Shown piece by piece: positions 35,101 through 47,079 of a stretch of DNA of 64,000 nt. This DNA comes from Cubamyces lactineus. Lineage: Eukaryota; Basidiomycota; Agaricomycetes; Polyporales; Polyporaceae. Position 1 is the stretch's first letter. Each line of letters opens with the position of its first letter. The translations under genes were made by a program, and so were the position numbers. The notes under the pieces were generated by a model that worked only from the letters and a program-made list of their open reading frames with translations, ran no database searches and was not told where the DNA came from. The DNA lies in the NCBI GenBank assembly GCA_022376465.1, contig JACDTU010000004.1, positions 1,674,001 through 1,738,000 of the forward strand, in the 5' to 3' direction.

Positions 35101-35818
35101 TAAGTTCAAGTGTCTCTGGCAGCACACTTGCGAATGCGCCAGCCACTGGATCTAGCAAGGTATGACGGATCGTTCCATACGGTACACGGGTCCCTCATGA
35201 TCGCCTTCGTAGATGATCGGCGGCAGTGAACAGTACCAGGCCATGCCTCTTCAGCACGATGGGACGAAGCCTCCTCTTCGCGCGACAGGTTTCATTCAAA
35301 ACGAGCAGGGTACGCTGATTCCAGTGTACCAACGTGAGGCACTGGATCAGTACATGGCCAATGTTCACGGTGGCCAACCCGATCCTTCACAGCAAGCAAG
35401 GTCGCCACCACGCCAAGCTCCCATGCCTGACGTCAATCCTCCCTCGTGGCCAACTTCGTCGTTCCCGGTGTATCCAGCAGCGTTTCCTGTAGCGCCGGTT
35501 CCAGGCCAGCAGCCTAGCGTCGCAGTCCCCCAGCATCAGGGATACTGGTACCCGGGTTGTACGCCCTATCCGGTTGCTCCGTTTCCTCCTGCGAACTCTC
35601 AAGCCGCTCAGCCGCGTCCGCCTGTTCCCAACAACCCCGGTATGATGCATCGCCAAGGGCAAGGCGTGCATCATGCAGCCCATCCGCAACGCGGCGGATT
35701 CCCTCCGAGACGGTTCAATAGACGTGATCAGCAAAGCGCATCTGGAGGAGGCATGCGATACCCCATGATGCCGGACCGAGCGGACGGAATGACGCATAAC
35801 TTCGGGCGGGCAACTTGA
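32125..35818 (+). CDS. Multi-RRM RNA-binding protein, 1055 aa
   Basis: Eleven exons from 32125 to 35818 sum to 1056 codons including stop. RRM-1 lies at about residues 75-155 (SVFVGSLPTHF as RNP2, GGVCAFIQCE as RNP1). A degenerate second RRM follows (LRRLVHAFGPVEVFGEC ... WEVKWRDREDSVVALL). RRM-3 is canonical: RTIFVGGLDTHSPTPWDEGKL with RSYFAFVTFTD, then an RGG-like RGRGRDQPGG tail. The C-terminal half is disordered and rich in Pro, Tyr and Gln (PYPPPYPYPYP), typical of granule-forming RNA-binding proteins. The intron at 32556-32607 starts with GC; a 31-bp alternative was rejected as too short. It resembles fungal Mei2/Whi3-like proteins in layout only. Confidence 0.85.
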
Positions 35819-36353
35819 CTGAAAGCTTCAACGACTTTCCGTCACGGTTGTGCCTCGTCAGCCTCATACGCATGAGGTCTTCGATGTTTTTGGTATCCGG
35901 GGTTGGGTGTGAGCCAGGCACGGGTTCACGTTACGTGTTCGATAATTATTGTTCGTCATCCACTACTATACAGAACGGCTAATGCATTGGCGTGTATCCT
36001 GGTCTGTATATGGCGATGTTATGGCAGGCTTGAGGTCGGCGTCCAAGCTTGTCCATCCGACCCAGTGGCCTTGTGGTGGCACTGCAGTCGTGCAGGGGCT
36101 TCTGCAGGTACGTCACCGTGTATGATCGATCTCGATTGGTACCATGGCTTCCGAAGATCGCGCTCGATCGTCACGACTTCCTTTTCCAGCGACGGATATC
36201 GTCCGAGGTCGTCCGCTGCTGCCAGCCCCGCATCACATCCGCCACCACTGCCCGCCAGTACCGGCTATGTGCTACTGCTAAGCAGCATGGGAATATAGCA
36301 AACACAGCGCAGACTTCCAGGCTGTTATCTTTCTGGTCAACGACTTCTACCAG
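35819..36353. other. Intergenic region
   Basis: 535 bp between two co-directional genes. Short open frames exist but none splices sensibly to the lipase, whose N-terminus already matches family expectation from 36354. Nothing else recognised. Confidence 0.45.
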
Positions 36354-38026
36354 ATGGCTATGCTTGACTGTGGATCACACTCTGTTCCCTTGGTTATCGT
36401 CGAAGGCTTCCTTAGTAGCGCAGGCGCTGTCGTGTGGGGTAACTTCGAGCAGCATTCAAACTTTGCTTGTCAGAGCAACGGAGAGCGTGATAGACGGACG
36501 ATATTTGCAAGGTGTGTGACTGGTATCAGACTGAAGTTCGTCGTGCAAATGCTCATTTTGGGCATCGAAGCGTTGGGCCTGTGAGCTCTCTGCATGATAG
36601 GGCGTGCGAGCTGTTCTACTCCTTGAAAGGCGGTACAGGTGTGTAGGGCTTCTGCTCGGACTGCACAGAAGCAAGGTTCAGCTCACGCCGATCCAGTCGA
36701 CTACGGGCAGAAGCACTCTGAGGAGAACGGCCATGCCCGCTTCGGGCGCAAGTATGAGACGGGCCTGTATCCTGAGTGGTCTCGAGAACGTCCATTACAT
36801 TTCTTTGGGCATTCTATGGTAGACAGAGTGCATTCTATACCCCAGAGCATCACTGACAGATACTGTATAGGGAGGACCTACCATTATCAAGTTACAGTGG
36901 CTCTTGGCGACAGGATTCTTTGGTAAAGAATACTCCCCCGACATGATCCTTTCCGTGAATACCGGTATGCCCGGCCCTAGCCTCTTCCGCTGCAGTGCAG
37001 CCACTCACCAAGGGAATTCAGTCTCTTCGCCGTTCCGGGGCACGCAGCTCGTGTACAGCCTCGGCGAAGACACGCGCAATGCCCCAGCCGTGCGCCCGTT
37101 CTCACTAGGGAACGTCCTGGCCAAAGGCGTGCACGTTGCTGCCTACCTCGCGCCGGTCCTTCCGCGCATATTCGACCTGCACGCAGACGCGCGAGGGCTG
37201 TCGTTCCGGAAAGCGTCTCTAAGTTCATTTGTGCGCCAGTTGGCGAAGAGTGAGTGGGCGGAGAGCCGCGATGCGGCGCCATACGATGCGACTTTTGAGG
37301 CTGCAGACGAGAGGGAGGCGATGCGGGAAGGCGCAGTGCATCCGAATACCTATTACCGCAGTTACTCTGCAAGCCTGGTAAGCCAGTAGTTCGAGAGGGG
37401 AGGTATGCCGACTGACAAGGATGCCTGGAGTATAGACCGACGCAGATGCGCAGGCATCTTCCGCGACATGGTTGTCCAGGCTCTTCGTCTGGCCCATGCA
37501 TGCAGCATCTGCTGTGATAGCCAGCTTCGACTTCTCGACGTTGCGGCCCATTCCGGCGTTCATAGAGACGGTCGCCGCAGCGAGACGCGCGTCGAAGATG
37601 GGTGCAGACGTCAACACGGCTGAGGATGGGGTGATCGACGTCGCTACTGGCGGCGACTACCTCTCCGCGGCGTTGCGTGCGAACGATGGTGTAGTGCCGT
37701 TGTTCTCTCAGTGGCACCCATTTGAGTGCAGGTGAGCCCAGTCTCGGTCACCTTCAGGCCCAAGTCAACCAGGTATGACCTCGCTCTGCACTAGATCTAC
37801 CCGTTGCAAGCACTTCAGTCATAGCGATAACATCTTGGAAGGCTTCGAGACGAAGCACTACAACCACTCACCACCAGAAGCAGGCGTGTGGAACGTCCAC
37901 CACCTATCGAGCACGCACCACTTTTCGGTTGTGCCGTTCTGGTTGGGGACGCAGAGCCAGAAGGCGTTCTGGCTGGATTTGGGGCACTGGCTGCGAGCGA
38001 TTGATACAGCGCGTCGTACTCGCTAG
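36354..38026 (+). CDS. Lipase of the bacterial (Staphylococcus/Geobacillus L1-like) type, 433 aa
   Basis: Alpha/beta-hydrolase predicted to cleave acyl esters. Seven exons (36354-36511, 36571-36638, 36697-36818, 36871-36964, 37022-37377, 37436-37731, 37819-38026) give 433 aa. Family blocks follow the bacterial lipase order: PLVIVEGFLSS at the oxyanion strand, GPVSSLHDRACELFYSLKGG, VDYGQKH, YPEWS, the nucleophile elbow FFGHSMGG with catalytic Ser, and SSPFRGTQ. DGVVPLFSQ and WNVHHLSSTHHFSVV near the end probably carry the acid and His. No signal peptide is evident, unlike the secreted bacterial enzymes. Intron-rich structure shows it is long established in the fungus. Confidence 0.85.
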
Positions 38027-38440
38027 ACGTAGACATGCGGACGTGTTTGTACGATACTCTGCGATACCATCAGAGCTGTTGCGTCGATTAGCAGTCAAAG
38101 TCGCGCGTAGGAGGTGTGCCAGCCCGCCGCGTGTCGTGCCTTGGACTGCCGAGACGCGGGACGGGAAGGGCTTACATCAGCCAGGGGAGGATGATGGAGG
38201 TGATGTCGGATGGAGGAGCAGTGCAGACTCGGAGAGTCTCTGGCTCAGCAAGGCTCGGTCGTGCCGGGCTCCAGGATTGAGATTGGCTCTGCAGCAGAAC
38301 TGAGGGTCGAGATGGTCGCCACACAGCTTTACAACGCGCGGTTTCACTCGTCCTCCACCTGTCCACCATCCGCCCATCCTCCTCCCTAGTCCCCGACATC
38401 ACCTGCCTGACCCTTCGCAAGTTCCCACACAACCCACATA
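38027..38440. other. Intergenic region
   Basis: 414 bp between lipase and the first membrane-protein gene. A CT/CA-rich stretch precedes the ATG at 38441. No gene seen. Confidence 0.45.
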
Positions 38441-39678
38441 ATGGCTGGCTCCAGCTCCAGCGCCGGCGTATTCCGCACGTTCGACAACACTGACCCTGGC
38501 ATCGAGTATAGTCGGGGCGACTGGCTGGACGACCGCGGCATATCCGGAGTCTTCAACAACACCCTCGCCGAGACATCCACGGAAGGAGCTACGGTTCACA
38601 TTGAGTTTACGGGTACGTCGTAGTTGCTTTCGTCGTAGGCGGGTAGCTCATAAGTCTATACTATCCGACAGCTTCTCAAATTGTGATCATCGGCGCGACC
38701 GTCTCCCCTGCCGGTGCAAGTCCAGATTCCGGCCCCATCTCTGCCTACTCCATCGACGGTGCCAAGAACAGTGTCTTCCTGTTCCAAGCAGACGCGGCGA
38801 ATGCGACTGGAGTCACCTTCTTCAACTCAGGGCCTCTGACCCTAGGCTCGCATACGTTGGACATCAAGATCGTCAGCATAACCGATGACATTCCCTACCT
38901 GCTCGACGCGGTCTACCTGGAGGAACCTGTGCAACAAGCTACGAGCACCGCGCAATGGGTCTCCACGGTATTTGTCACGCCCCCCGCCGCGACAAATCTG
39001 GCCGACCAGAGCAACGTGTCCGGCAGTGCGTCATCCTCGAGCGTACCGGTCGGTGCTATTGTTGGAGGAACGATTGGAGGTGTCGCGTTGCTCGTTTCTG
39101 CCGCGCTCGCGGTCTATTTCCTATACTTCCGACGCCGACGGCACGGAGTGTACGCGTACCAGAGCTTTGGAGGAGCGCCCATCTTTGATTCAGGTATGCA
39201 CGTCGTCTTCGAGCCTCCGGGAATGGCGATTGAGCATCTGCGTGCAGAAAAGGACCACTTGACGGGGCATCCTGCCGAAGCGGGGCAAGTAGAACCGTTC
39301 CTCGCCCCCGCGCCAACGTCCAGCTACTCCGACCACCCGCCATATGTGCCTAGTGTGCCTTCAGAGGTTCCACCAACACCACGGACGCCACACACGTACC
39401 CTCCTGCGTCAAGTACGTTTGGCGGCAGCGGCAGCGGCGCAGGCAGTAGTTCCGGCCGCACGCTTTCGGTCGTGAACGATACCGCCGACCTGGGTTATTT
39501 GACGCCGGCGCAGCGTAAAGCGGCGGAGGCAAAGCAACAATCGTTGTCTCAGCCCGGAGATGTGCAGTTCCATGCGGATTCGGGGGTGCGGTTCGACAGC
39601 CAGGGACGACCGATCGAAGCGTCGACAAGCGAGGTGCTCCCTTTAGCGGATGTTCCTCCAGAGTACACGCCGTCATGA
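38441..39678 (+). CDS. Single-pass membrane protein with Skg6/Axl2-type helix, paralogue A (374 aa)
   Basis: Three exons (38441-38612, 38672-39193, 39248-39678), 374 aa. The N-terminal half is a beta-rich extracellular-like domain with N-glycosylation sequons (FNNTL, NATGV). A Ser/Thr stalk leads to the helix VGAIVGGTIGGVALLVSAALAVYFL followed by RRRR, the Skg6/Axl2 alpha-helix pattern of fungal surface sensors. The cytoplasmic tail is Pro/Ser-rich and ends LPLADVPPEYTPS, with a PPxY-like motif. The 54-bp second intron is a multiple of three, so retention would only insert 18 residues; the paralogue has an intron at the same place and phase. There is no N-terminal signal peptide. Function unknown. 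Confidence 0.8.
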
Positions 39679-40574
39679 TCACGTCGGCAGGAGTGGGTGG
39701 GTGAGTAGAATATGCCATGGGTGTGTTCGGTTGGGTTGGGTTTGGGTTTTGCGATGTTGTGCCCATCTAGCGTACAGTGTTTCAGAGGGGTTGGGAGGCT
39801 GGCGTCCGTACTCCTTCATATATTGTTTTACTTTACGACACCTTGACGCTCGTTACCATCTATCATCTGGACTCTGCACATATGGACTATCATGGGATAT
39901 TATCGCGCTCCACATACCGTCTGCGCCGGAAGCCGCGTGTCGATATCCTGGGCGGTGCTCTTGGAAGGTATAGCCCTCGGTGCGTATAGTGCGCCTTGTT
40001 CTATGAGCGCAGCGTATGCTGATCTTCCATGTTCCCAGGACGTATGAACTTGTGCGGGCGTACGGGCCCAGCTAGAGTGACCCAAGTACTTATAGCTGCT
40101 AGGCATACAACACAGTCACAACTAGCTAGTTATTGGGCGGACGGCTAGAGAGCACAGTTCCTCTTACGTCTCGTGGTCCACATGATACGCCTCTCGTGCT
40201 TCACCCATCCGCGCTGTACGAACGAAGGTACGCAACACCGGCATTGGGATTCTAGATCTATCATGATGCTAACGCCCGACACCTTCAGGTCGCATGAGCG
40301 GCGATGGACATACGAACTCCGCGAGTTGTGGGTGCGTGTCGGCATCTGATATTACTTTCGGTCAGTGCACTAGCCAGTCAACCCCATCGATGGGCCGGAT
40401 GCACAGCGTTGAGAACTTCGAAGCATCAGAGGCACTACAGTCTTCGTGAGACGGTGTAGTGCAACATCCCTACTCCTGGCATGTTCTCCTGCGCCCAACG
40501 CCCCACTTCTTAGGAATCCGTACGTGTTTAACCCCGACACAGGAGAAGGAGTTCTTCGTAGGTTGCCATCCTGC
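39679..40574. other. Intergenic region between tandem paralogues
   Basis: 896 bp. An open frame runs upstream of the paralogue B ATG (from about 40446), but it has no ATG start or signal peptide and is treated as 5' UTR. No RNA gene or repeat noticed. Confidence 0.45.
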
Positions 40575-42043
40575 ATGCCAGACCCTGACGGCTCGTTCGT
40601 GAAGTTCGATGACATCGACCCCAGCATCCGGTACGATCTGAACCATACTTGGTACAACAACTACAAGGAGGAAGCGTATAACCAGACGCTCTCATCGACC
40701 GTCGCCATCGGCGCTGAACTACAGTTTGACTTCTTCGGTAAGTGCTCACACCTCGCTACCTTACTGCTCAGACTGGTGTGTTCTGTCTCCTACGACCTGA
40801 CGTCGACATCGCTGTGCGAAGGCACCCAAGTCATCGTCGTAGGCGCATCCATCGCCCCACCCGGTCCATACAGCGACTCCGCCCGCGGCGCAATCAGCTA
40901 CTACGAGCTCGACTTGGACCCGAACAAGTTCTACGGCTACGCATGCTCCATGGCGAACGCAACCTCCGTCATCTTCTTCGACTCGGGGCTGCTCCCGAGC
41001 GGCAAGCACACGCTCAAGGTCATGGTCGCGTCCGCGACGGTCGAGACGCCGTTTTACCTCGACTACATCGCCGTGGCGCAGGCGAATGCTAGTGCTACCA
41101 GTGGGACGCTCACGCCTGTGGCTCCGGTGGAGAGCCACAGTGTCACTGCTACTGGCTCCGGTGGGTCGGCCTCGTCGACTGCGTCTTCTCGGCAAGGGGG
41201 CAGCGCTGCGGGCGAGGACATAGCCCAGCTGGATCCTCGTGAACTGGCCGCTATCGTTGGGGGGATCATTGGAGGTCTGGGTGTCCTAGCGGTCGTTGGC
41301 ATTGTAGCATGGACGCTATGCTTGCGACGAAGGAGGCGCGGCTCGAATAGGTATTGTTATTCAAGCTTCTCAAGCGCGGCCATGGTCTACGATGGTGCGT
41401 TTCCTTCTCAAAAGTAAGACTTCCGGTAGAGTATCGTAACTTACAGCGATTCTTGACAGGACGAAACAAACGGCACGTGAAGAGAGAATCAGACATCCGC
41501 GCCGCGCAAATCGAGCCGTTCCTCCTGCCCGCGATTCCTGATGATGTCTTCACCGACGACCCCCAATCCGCCTCTGGGCATCCCGCTCTCGCAGCCGATA
41601 CCTCGTCCGGATATGCCTCCCCGCCACCCCACGGCCACCGCCTACTCGCCAGCCCCCCACCATCAACCTCAGGCAAATCCGGCGCGTTCCCCGAGACCGA
41701 CTCCGTTCCCCGTATCTCCATCAGCGCCTCACGCGTGCTCACCGTCGTGAACGCCACCCACACACCTGCTCCAGGCGTACCAAGCAAAGCCGAAGAGGCC
41801 AGGCTGAGCTCGCGGACGGACTACGGTGCGCGCAGCGTGCAGTACCACCTCGACTCCGGCGTACGATTCGACACAGACTCGGTGGCGTCGATGCCTGTGT
41901 CGGTGCAGACGCACCCTCACGATATCCCGCTCGACCTCGCAGCGAGGAGCATGCGTGCGCCGGAAGCTGCCGTAGAGGCTGATCAGGACCATGGTGATAC
42001 GAGCCCTCTTGGAGAGGTGCCCCCAGGGTACACGGTCTCATGA
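40575..42043 (+). CDS. Single-pass membrane protein with Skg6/Axl2-type helix, paralogue B (439 aa)
   Basis: Three exons (40575-40737, 40822-41394, 41460-42043) give 439 aa with the same intron phases (1 and 1) as paralogue A, which supports tandem duplication. It begins MPDPDGSFVKFDDIDPSIRY; the corresponding start of A is GVFRTFDNTDPGIEY. A beta-rich domain with sequons (NHTW, NQTL, NATS), a Ser/Thr stalk, the helix LAAIVGGIIGGLGVLAVVGIVAW and an RRRRR stop-transfer follow. The tail shares IEPFL, YHLDSGVRFD and a terminal LGEVPPGYTVS with A (VEPFL, FHADSGVRFD, LADVPPEYTPS). Extracellular domains have diverged more than the tails. It probably sits in the plasma membrane. Confidence 0.8.
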
Positions 42044-43310
42044 GTACTAGTGTACTCCTCGGCTCACTCGAGGCTCGGGATTCGGGGATGTCTCGCGCGG
42101 TGTCGATTCTCGAAGCTGACGGCATATCCGAGACTCGGACTGAGCTCGGGACTGCACACTCAGACTTGCAATTGTGCAATTGTGCAAGGGACTTGAAAAC
42201 GGAACTGCAGTGCAGATATCGGACTGCAGCACGGTGCAATCATGGCGGTACATGATGACCGGTTGACGTTGACCGCTCGGACTAGTACTCATCATCACAT
42301 ATATCCAGCTCGCGTGGAGTGCGTAGAGGATGTGCCTGTAACACAACTTATCGCCCCTTGATTTTTGAACGCCTTCGCCACTTGGACATCGGGACACGGA
42401 CTATTAGCCTGGCTTCACCTTTGCAACTGTCCACTTGTCGGGTTACCGATGTAGATGTACAGTATCCACAGCTCCCTAGACCCCTAACGGTTCTCCATCG
42501 CGTTTCAAGTTCATGTCGTGATTACCGCCGCGCAGCGGCCCCAAGTAACTAAGCGATCAGCCATAAGTAATACGTACATGTCGAGTGAGGAACATCACAG
42601 CATCGCGCCCGACGCGGTCAGGTGAAAGATCTAAGAGAGGGTCCGGAAAAGGGGCAGGCATATATGCATACATGTGCATAGAGGGAGGTCCAAACTGGCA
42701 TTGCATGGTACAAGAACGAGGCAGGGGAGAGAGCGTCCTGTCTGAGCCGTGCAGCAGGACGGATGGGAAGGTATGGAAGGTATGGACGACCTCTAGCGCG
42801 TCGCGCGGGGGTGGTGTGTATAGATACAGATACAGTAGGCGACAGCGTCCGATGAGCGAGCGATCAGGGGCGTTCTGCAGCACTGCAGGGAGGAGTGGGA
42901 GGGGGGAAGTTGGGAGGAGACAGGCGGTGTGGATGGATGTATGCGTAGGGAGGAGATGAGAGGGTGGGGTGGGAGAGGTGAGCAGGAGAGGGTGAGATGT
43001 GCGTGGTAAAATGGCGGGAGAGGCAAGATGCGAGGAGCGGGAGAGTTCGTGAAGATGGTACAGAGATGATGCAGGGAAGCGAGGCGTAAATGGGCATGTA
43101 CACGGAGGGGGAGCAAGCAGGATGAGAGGCTGAGGCAGCATAAAGGGCATATACGGGGCCAGCGACGGGAGTGCGGGATTAGGCGTACGAAAGCAGCTAC
43201 GATAGCACTGTTGTACACTGGACACGGGAGAGCGTGAGATGCGTGATGCGCAAGGCACCGGACGTAGGGAGACAGTCGTACAGCAGGGCCAGAGGCTGGG
43301 GGTATGGGTA
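42044..43310. other. Intergenic region with purine-rich tract
   Basis: 1.27 kb between two converging genes. From about 42590 to 43130 the plus strand is strongly purine-rich (runs such as GGGAGGAGTGGGAGGGGGGAAG). This keeps long frames open on the other strand, but those are low-complexity and not coding. It probably includes the 3' UTRs of both genes. A perfect TTGCAATTGTGCAATTGTGCAA-type short direct repeat occurs near 42165-42187. Confidence 0.5.
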
Positions 43311-44992
43311 TCAAGGACGTTTACCGGTGAACCAGGACAGACAGACGCTGCCAACACCGGCAATATACACTCTTGCGTTGAGGCGGCAGACCTGCGACAG
43401 ACGAAACAAGTGAGCGATAATGCACTACGTACGATAACACGAGATGACCTGGGAACATACCGTATCGGCCACCTCCGCTTTACGAAAATCGACGTGGAGA
43501 TCTCCGTTGTGCACACGGGTGATCGAGTTGAGCTCTCCGAACGACTCACACCACTTCTTCACTCCGTCGAACCGGCGCGCGTCGTCGGGCGGAATTCCGC
43601 TGATGATCAGCTTCCGCTTCCTGCCCCGGGCGCGCGGGCTCGTCAGCATGCTCGTCACGCCGCCAATATTGGGCACGACGCCCGCAGGCGAGGGTTTCCA
43701 CGTCGCGGACGACGAGCCTTCAGAAGCGGAGAGCACCCTATCGCGGGCGATGACTTTTTGGGACTCGGGCGGATCGTTGATGTGCGATGCATCTGTGGGC
43801 AGTGACCATAGCGAGGGCGACGAGCTGAAGATGGTCGTCGACGAGTGCGAACGGATCGAGCCAAAGTGCATCTTGCGTGGGGCATCGGAGGACGTGCGCG
43901 TGTACACGGTCGAGGAGCCAGAGTGGGTCACGCTCGAAGAAGTACTCGGCCGCGGGGGCGGTATCCCCTCCGCCTCTTCTTCTGGTGCGGGCGAGAAATG
44001 GCCAGCGACGGAGGGACGCTTGAACTTCCATGCTGTGGTCTTTGGCGGGCTCGCGGACAGCTCGGGGCTTTCTGTGCACGCGCTCCGCTGGTAGATGGCA
44101 TTCGCGGTGGACAAGCTCGAGCCTCTGCTGTGCGACGCCGTCGGGTTGCGGCGGAACGTGGACGTGGAGGAGGCACCGGGGCTGTGCGCGCGAGGGGCGC
44201 TTGACGCGGGCGCGGACGGGCGGCGAGAGGTGAACGTGAGGTGCAAGCTACGAAGAGGCGAGCCTGAATGGAAGATGCCCTGGGAAGCACGGAGAGATTT
44301 TCGAGGCGTGGAGGGCGTGTCCGTCCGCGAGGCAGGCTAAGAACGGGGAGCGCGGTCAACGAGGCGCGTCGAACAAGGTCACGTGCGCGCGAACTCACCT
44401 CCGCGACGCGTGCGTCTCTGCCGCGGGGCACGCGTTCGGTTGGTTGGGCAACATCGTCGTCGACGAATACGTAACTCTCAACCGTTCGGATGGTGTCTTT
44501 GTTCCCTTTGACTAGCGACGCGGCGCTGAGCTGTGGGTACGCGAGATAAGGGTGGCAAGCGGCGCTGGCAGTGGTGGGAGGAGCGGGTGCGGTTGTGGCC
44601 GCGGACGCGGAGTTGGTAGCAGCGCCGATGTGCTGTTGGTCCTCGACCCATCTGTAGGTTCTGCTGGAACTGCGCTGTGGCGTTCGCGAGATGGCAGGCA
44701 TGGTGAGGATGTCGTCCTCGTTCGAGGAAGACGGATTCTGTCTACGCATGGTGACGGTCGAAGTGGGGGTAGGGGGCTCTGGAGGGAGAATATGTAGAGA
44801 ATCAGAAAGTGGACACGGGGCGAGCGCGGGCGGGGGACGCGCACCTGCGAGGATGGGGCTTGGATACATGGCGTCGGGGCGTCTGAGGGGGTATAGGCCG
44901 TCGGCGGCAGAGGCAGATGGGGGTACAGGGAAGTCGGTGATAATTGGAGGTTTGGCGAGTAGAGTACGATCGTGACGGGCGTGCGGTGTCAT
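43311..44992 (-). CDS. Disordered protein with C-terminal RRM-like domain, 516 aa
   Basis: Three exons (44992-44399, 44336-43461, 43391-43311) sum to 517 codons. The first 400 residues are Ser/Pro/Arg-rich and disordered, apart from a short block with RTYRWVEDQQHIGA and TIRTVESYVFVDDDV. The last 100 residues fold like an RRM: RKRKLIISGIPPDDARRFDGV (RNP2 position), FGELNSITRVHNGDLHVDFRKAE (RNP1 position) and VYIAGVGSVCLSWF as the final strand. The RNP1 aromatic residues are weak, so RNA binding is only probable. The start ATG is the first in frame. No specific family recognised. Confidence 0.7.
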
Positions 44993-47079
44993 CGTGAGCG
45001 TCGTTCCGGTCGTAGAGGGGAGCTGTTCAGGGAACAGGAATCATGAAGGGAGGCGGAGAGCCATGGAGGGGAGGTAGGGAGGAGGAGGGGAAGGGGAAGG
45101 GGAAGGATGGAGGAAGTAAATATACGGAGGGCAGCTGGAGCGGGGACTAAACCCGGATGAGCAGGCGGAGGCCAAGGAGGAGAGGGTTGATGGCGGGGGA
45201 GGGCAGCTGTGGCAGATTCAGCTCAGAGGACTCTCCTTTGACGTACTCGCGCAGAAACGTGTTCAGATCTCCCGTTCCCATCGATACCCTCTCTCGTTAT
45301 CCTTATTCTCGCCCAAGCTCTCGCAATGCAGCCGCGTCCACTCCACCGCACACACCGTCCACGCCTCCGCAACGTTCGCCCTCCATTGCGTCGCGAATGC
45401 GTCAACAAACGGGCCCGCGCCGGCGTGCGCGATCACAGGACACCGCACGCGCTCGCCTCTGCCGTCCTCGCTGCTGCTCGCGACCCGTCGGCAGCTGAGA
45501 GATGTTCTTATCCGCCCTTCTATCCTGCGCGCGCCCCTGCTTATCCTGTTGTCCCGATTCTGCCCTCCCCCTTCTGCTCTGTCCGGCACGTCTCTCGTCG
45601 GCGGCACCAGTGCGCATCGTGCACGCTTGGGTCCATTAAGCCACTCCGAGCTCTCCGAGTCCATCGATGCCCCTGTCCCACGTGCCCCGTCTCCGGAATT
45701 GCCTCCGCGACTGCCCAGTGCACCGCCAGCTCGTCCATTGCGCAGAGCCATGAATTCAGTCCCCGTACCATGCACCCATCGCCCTCCATGCATTCATACG
45801 CACCCTAATGCTTGCGCCGCCCAGCCAGCGCACGTCTCGCGCACCCCTTGCATTCCGCTCCGTGCTTTCTTCTTCATCAGCAGAAGCCGGCGGGCTGACA
45901 CGAACATGCATCATAGTCAGACCGCTGCTGCTCGAGCGCATGTCTCATTATTAGTGAGCGCGCAGGCGGCAGGCCCTCGGGATCAGATGTGCATCGCATC
46001 GCATCGCGCCAGGCCAAACGGACGTCACCTCAGGCTTCAGGCTCCTCCTGCCTGCCCGCCTGCCTCGACGATCCAGATTGTATCGCCGAGCTTAGGCTAG
46101 CGTCCCATCGCACCAGATCTCGGAGTTTCGGGCGAACCCTCCGTCCCCAATGATTCCCAGTCTGTCCTGAACCGAGCTTGCAGGTCCCTGCACCTGCCAA
46201 GGAAGATAAACATCCGTGTGGTCCAGCCTCAGGACGTCCGGTCGAGCTTCATCGATATCGTACTGTGGTCCATGAGCAGCTCAAGTGGACGTCTCCCCGG
46301 CAGACGCCACCATCCAGGCAGGGAAGTTAATTACATGCGGACCTGGAGGTGGGGACGCATCATCACCAGGGTTTGATGATGTGTGGCTGCTCCTCCTCGA
46401 CTGCGGCTCACCTTGCGGCGATTGCGTTCACATGTCGACCGTCGTCCGAGCTCGGGGCGCGCCCCATGCCGTCTCCGGGGCAGTCAGCGGCCTGCGTATC
46501 TGTATGCTGCTTTGACAAACATACAGGCACCACTCTGCCCGTACGGCCGCGTTGTCTGCAGCCGCTGACGCCATAGTCTCTGCTGCTAGCAGCTCGTGCT
46601 AGCCAGAGTTGGGGCAGCCGAATGCGGCAGGCACACCTGCAGCTCTGCGGAGGCTTGGAGGGAAGCTCTGTTGGACAGCATCGAAATTGGCTGATCACAT
46701 CAACTTCGATGCCGTTGGACGAGCTCGAGATCCAGATATCCATGCTTGGATCTAGGCATCGGACGCGCAGAAGACGAAGCCTGAAGACGTCCGAGGACGC
46801 GCCATGGAAGTCAGGCGTCGGCGATAGACCCTGCCACACTCCTGCCTGGAAAGCTTGCCAAATTGTTGTTTTGTGATTCCATGCATATATGGGGCTGCTC
46901 CGACCGATACAGTAGTGAGAAGGCTGGTACGCGTCTAGGGATACATCGAGAGTCGATATAATATACCTGCAACCGGATAGAAGAAACCCTCAGCAACGTG
47001 GATTCGCAAGATTGAATTTCAGCCACCAGCGCCGAGCGCCGAGCTGTACGTACGTCGTCATGTTACAGCAGCGCAGTCG
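44993..47079. other. 2.1-kb gene-poor interval
   Basis: Between two minus-strand genes. The part near 45040-45120 is purine-rich on the plus strand and includes GGGGAAGGGGAAGGGGAAGG repeats. Several GC-driven open frames (for example 45326-45808 and 45549-46100) lack splice continuity and protein-like composition. I see no tRNA, repeat pair or gene fragment; a non-coding RNA cannot be excluded. Confidence 0.5.

Noticed and set aside
42557..43549. 330-aa minus-strand frame rich in Ser, Pro and His
   Set aside because: It is read from the purine-rich tract, is low complexity, and overlaps real exons of the RRM gene in another frame.
45326..46100. Plus-strand frames of 160-183 aa
   Set aside because: Arg/Pro/Cys-rich content and lack of splice continuity are typical of GC-driven chance frames.
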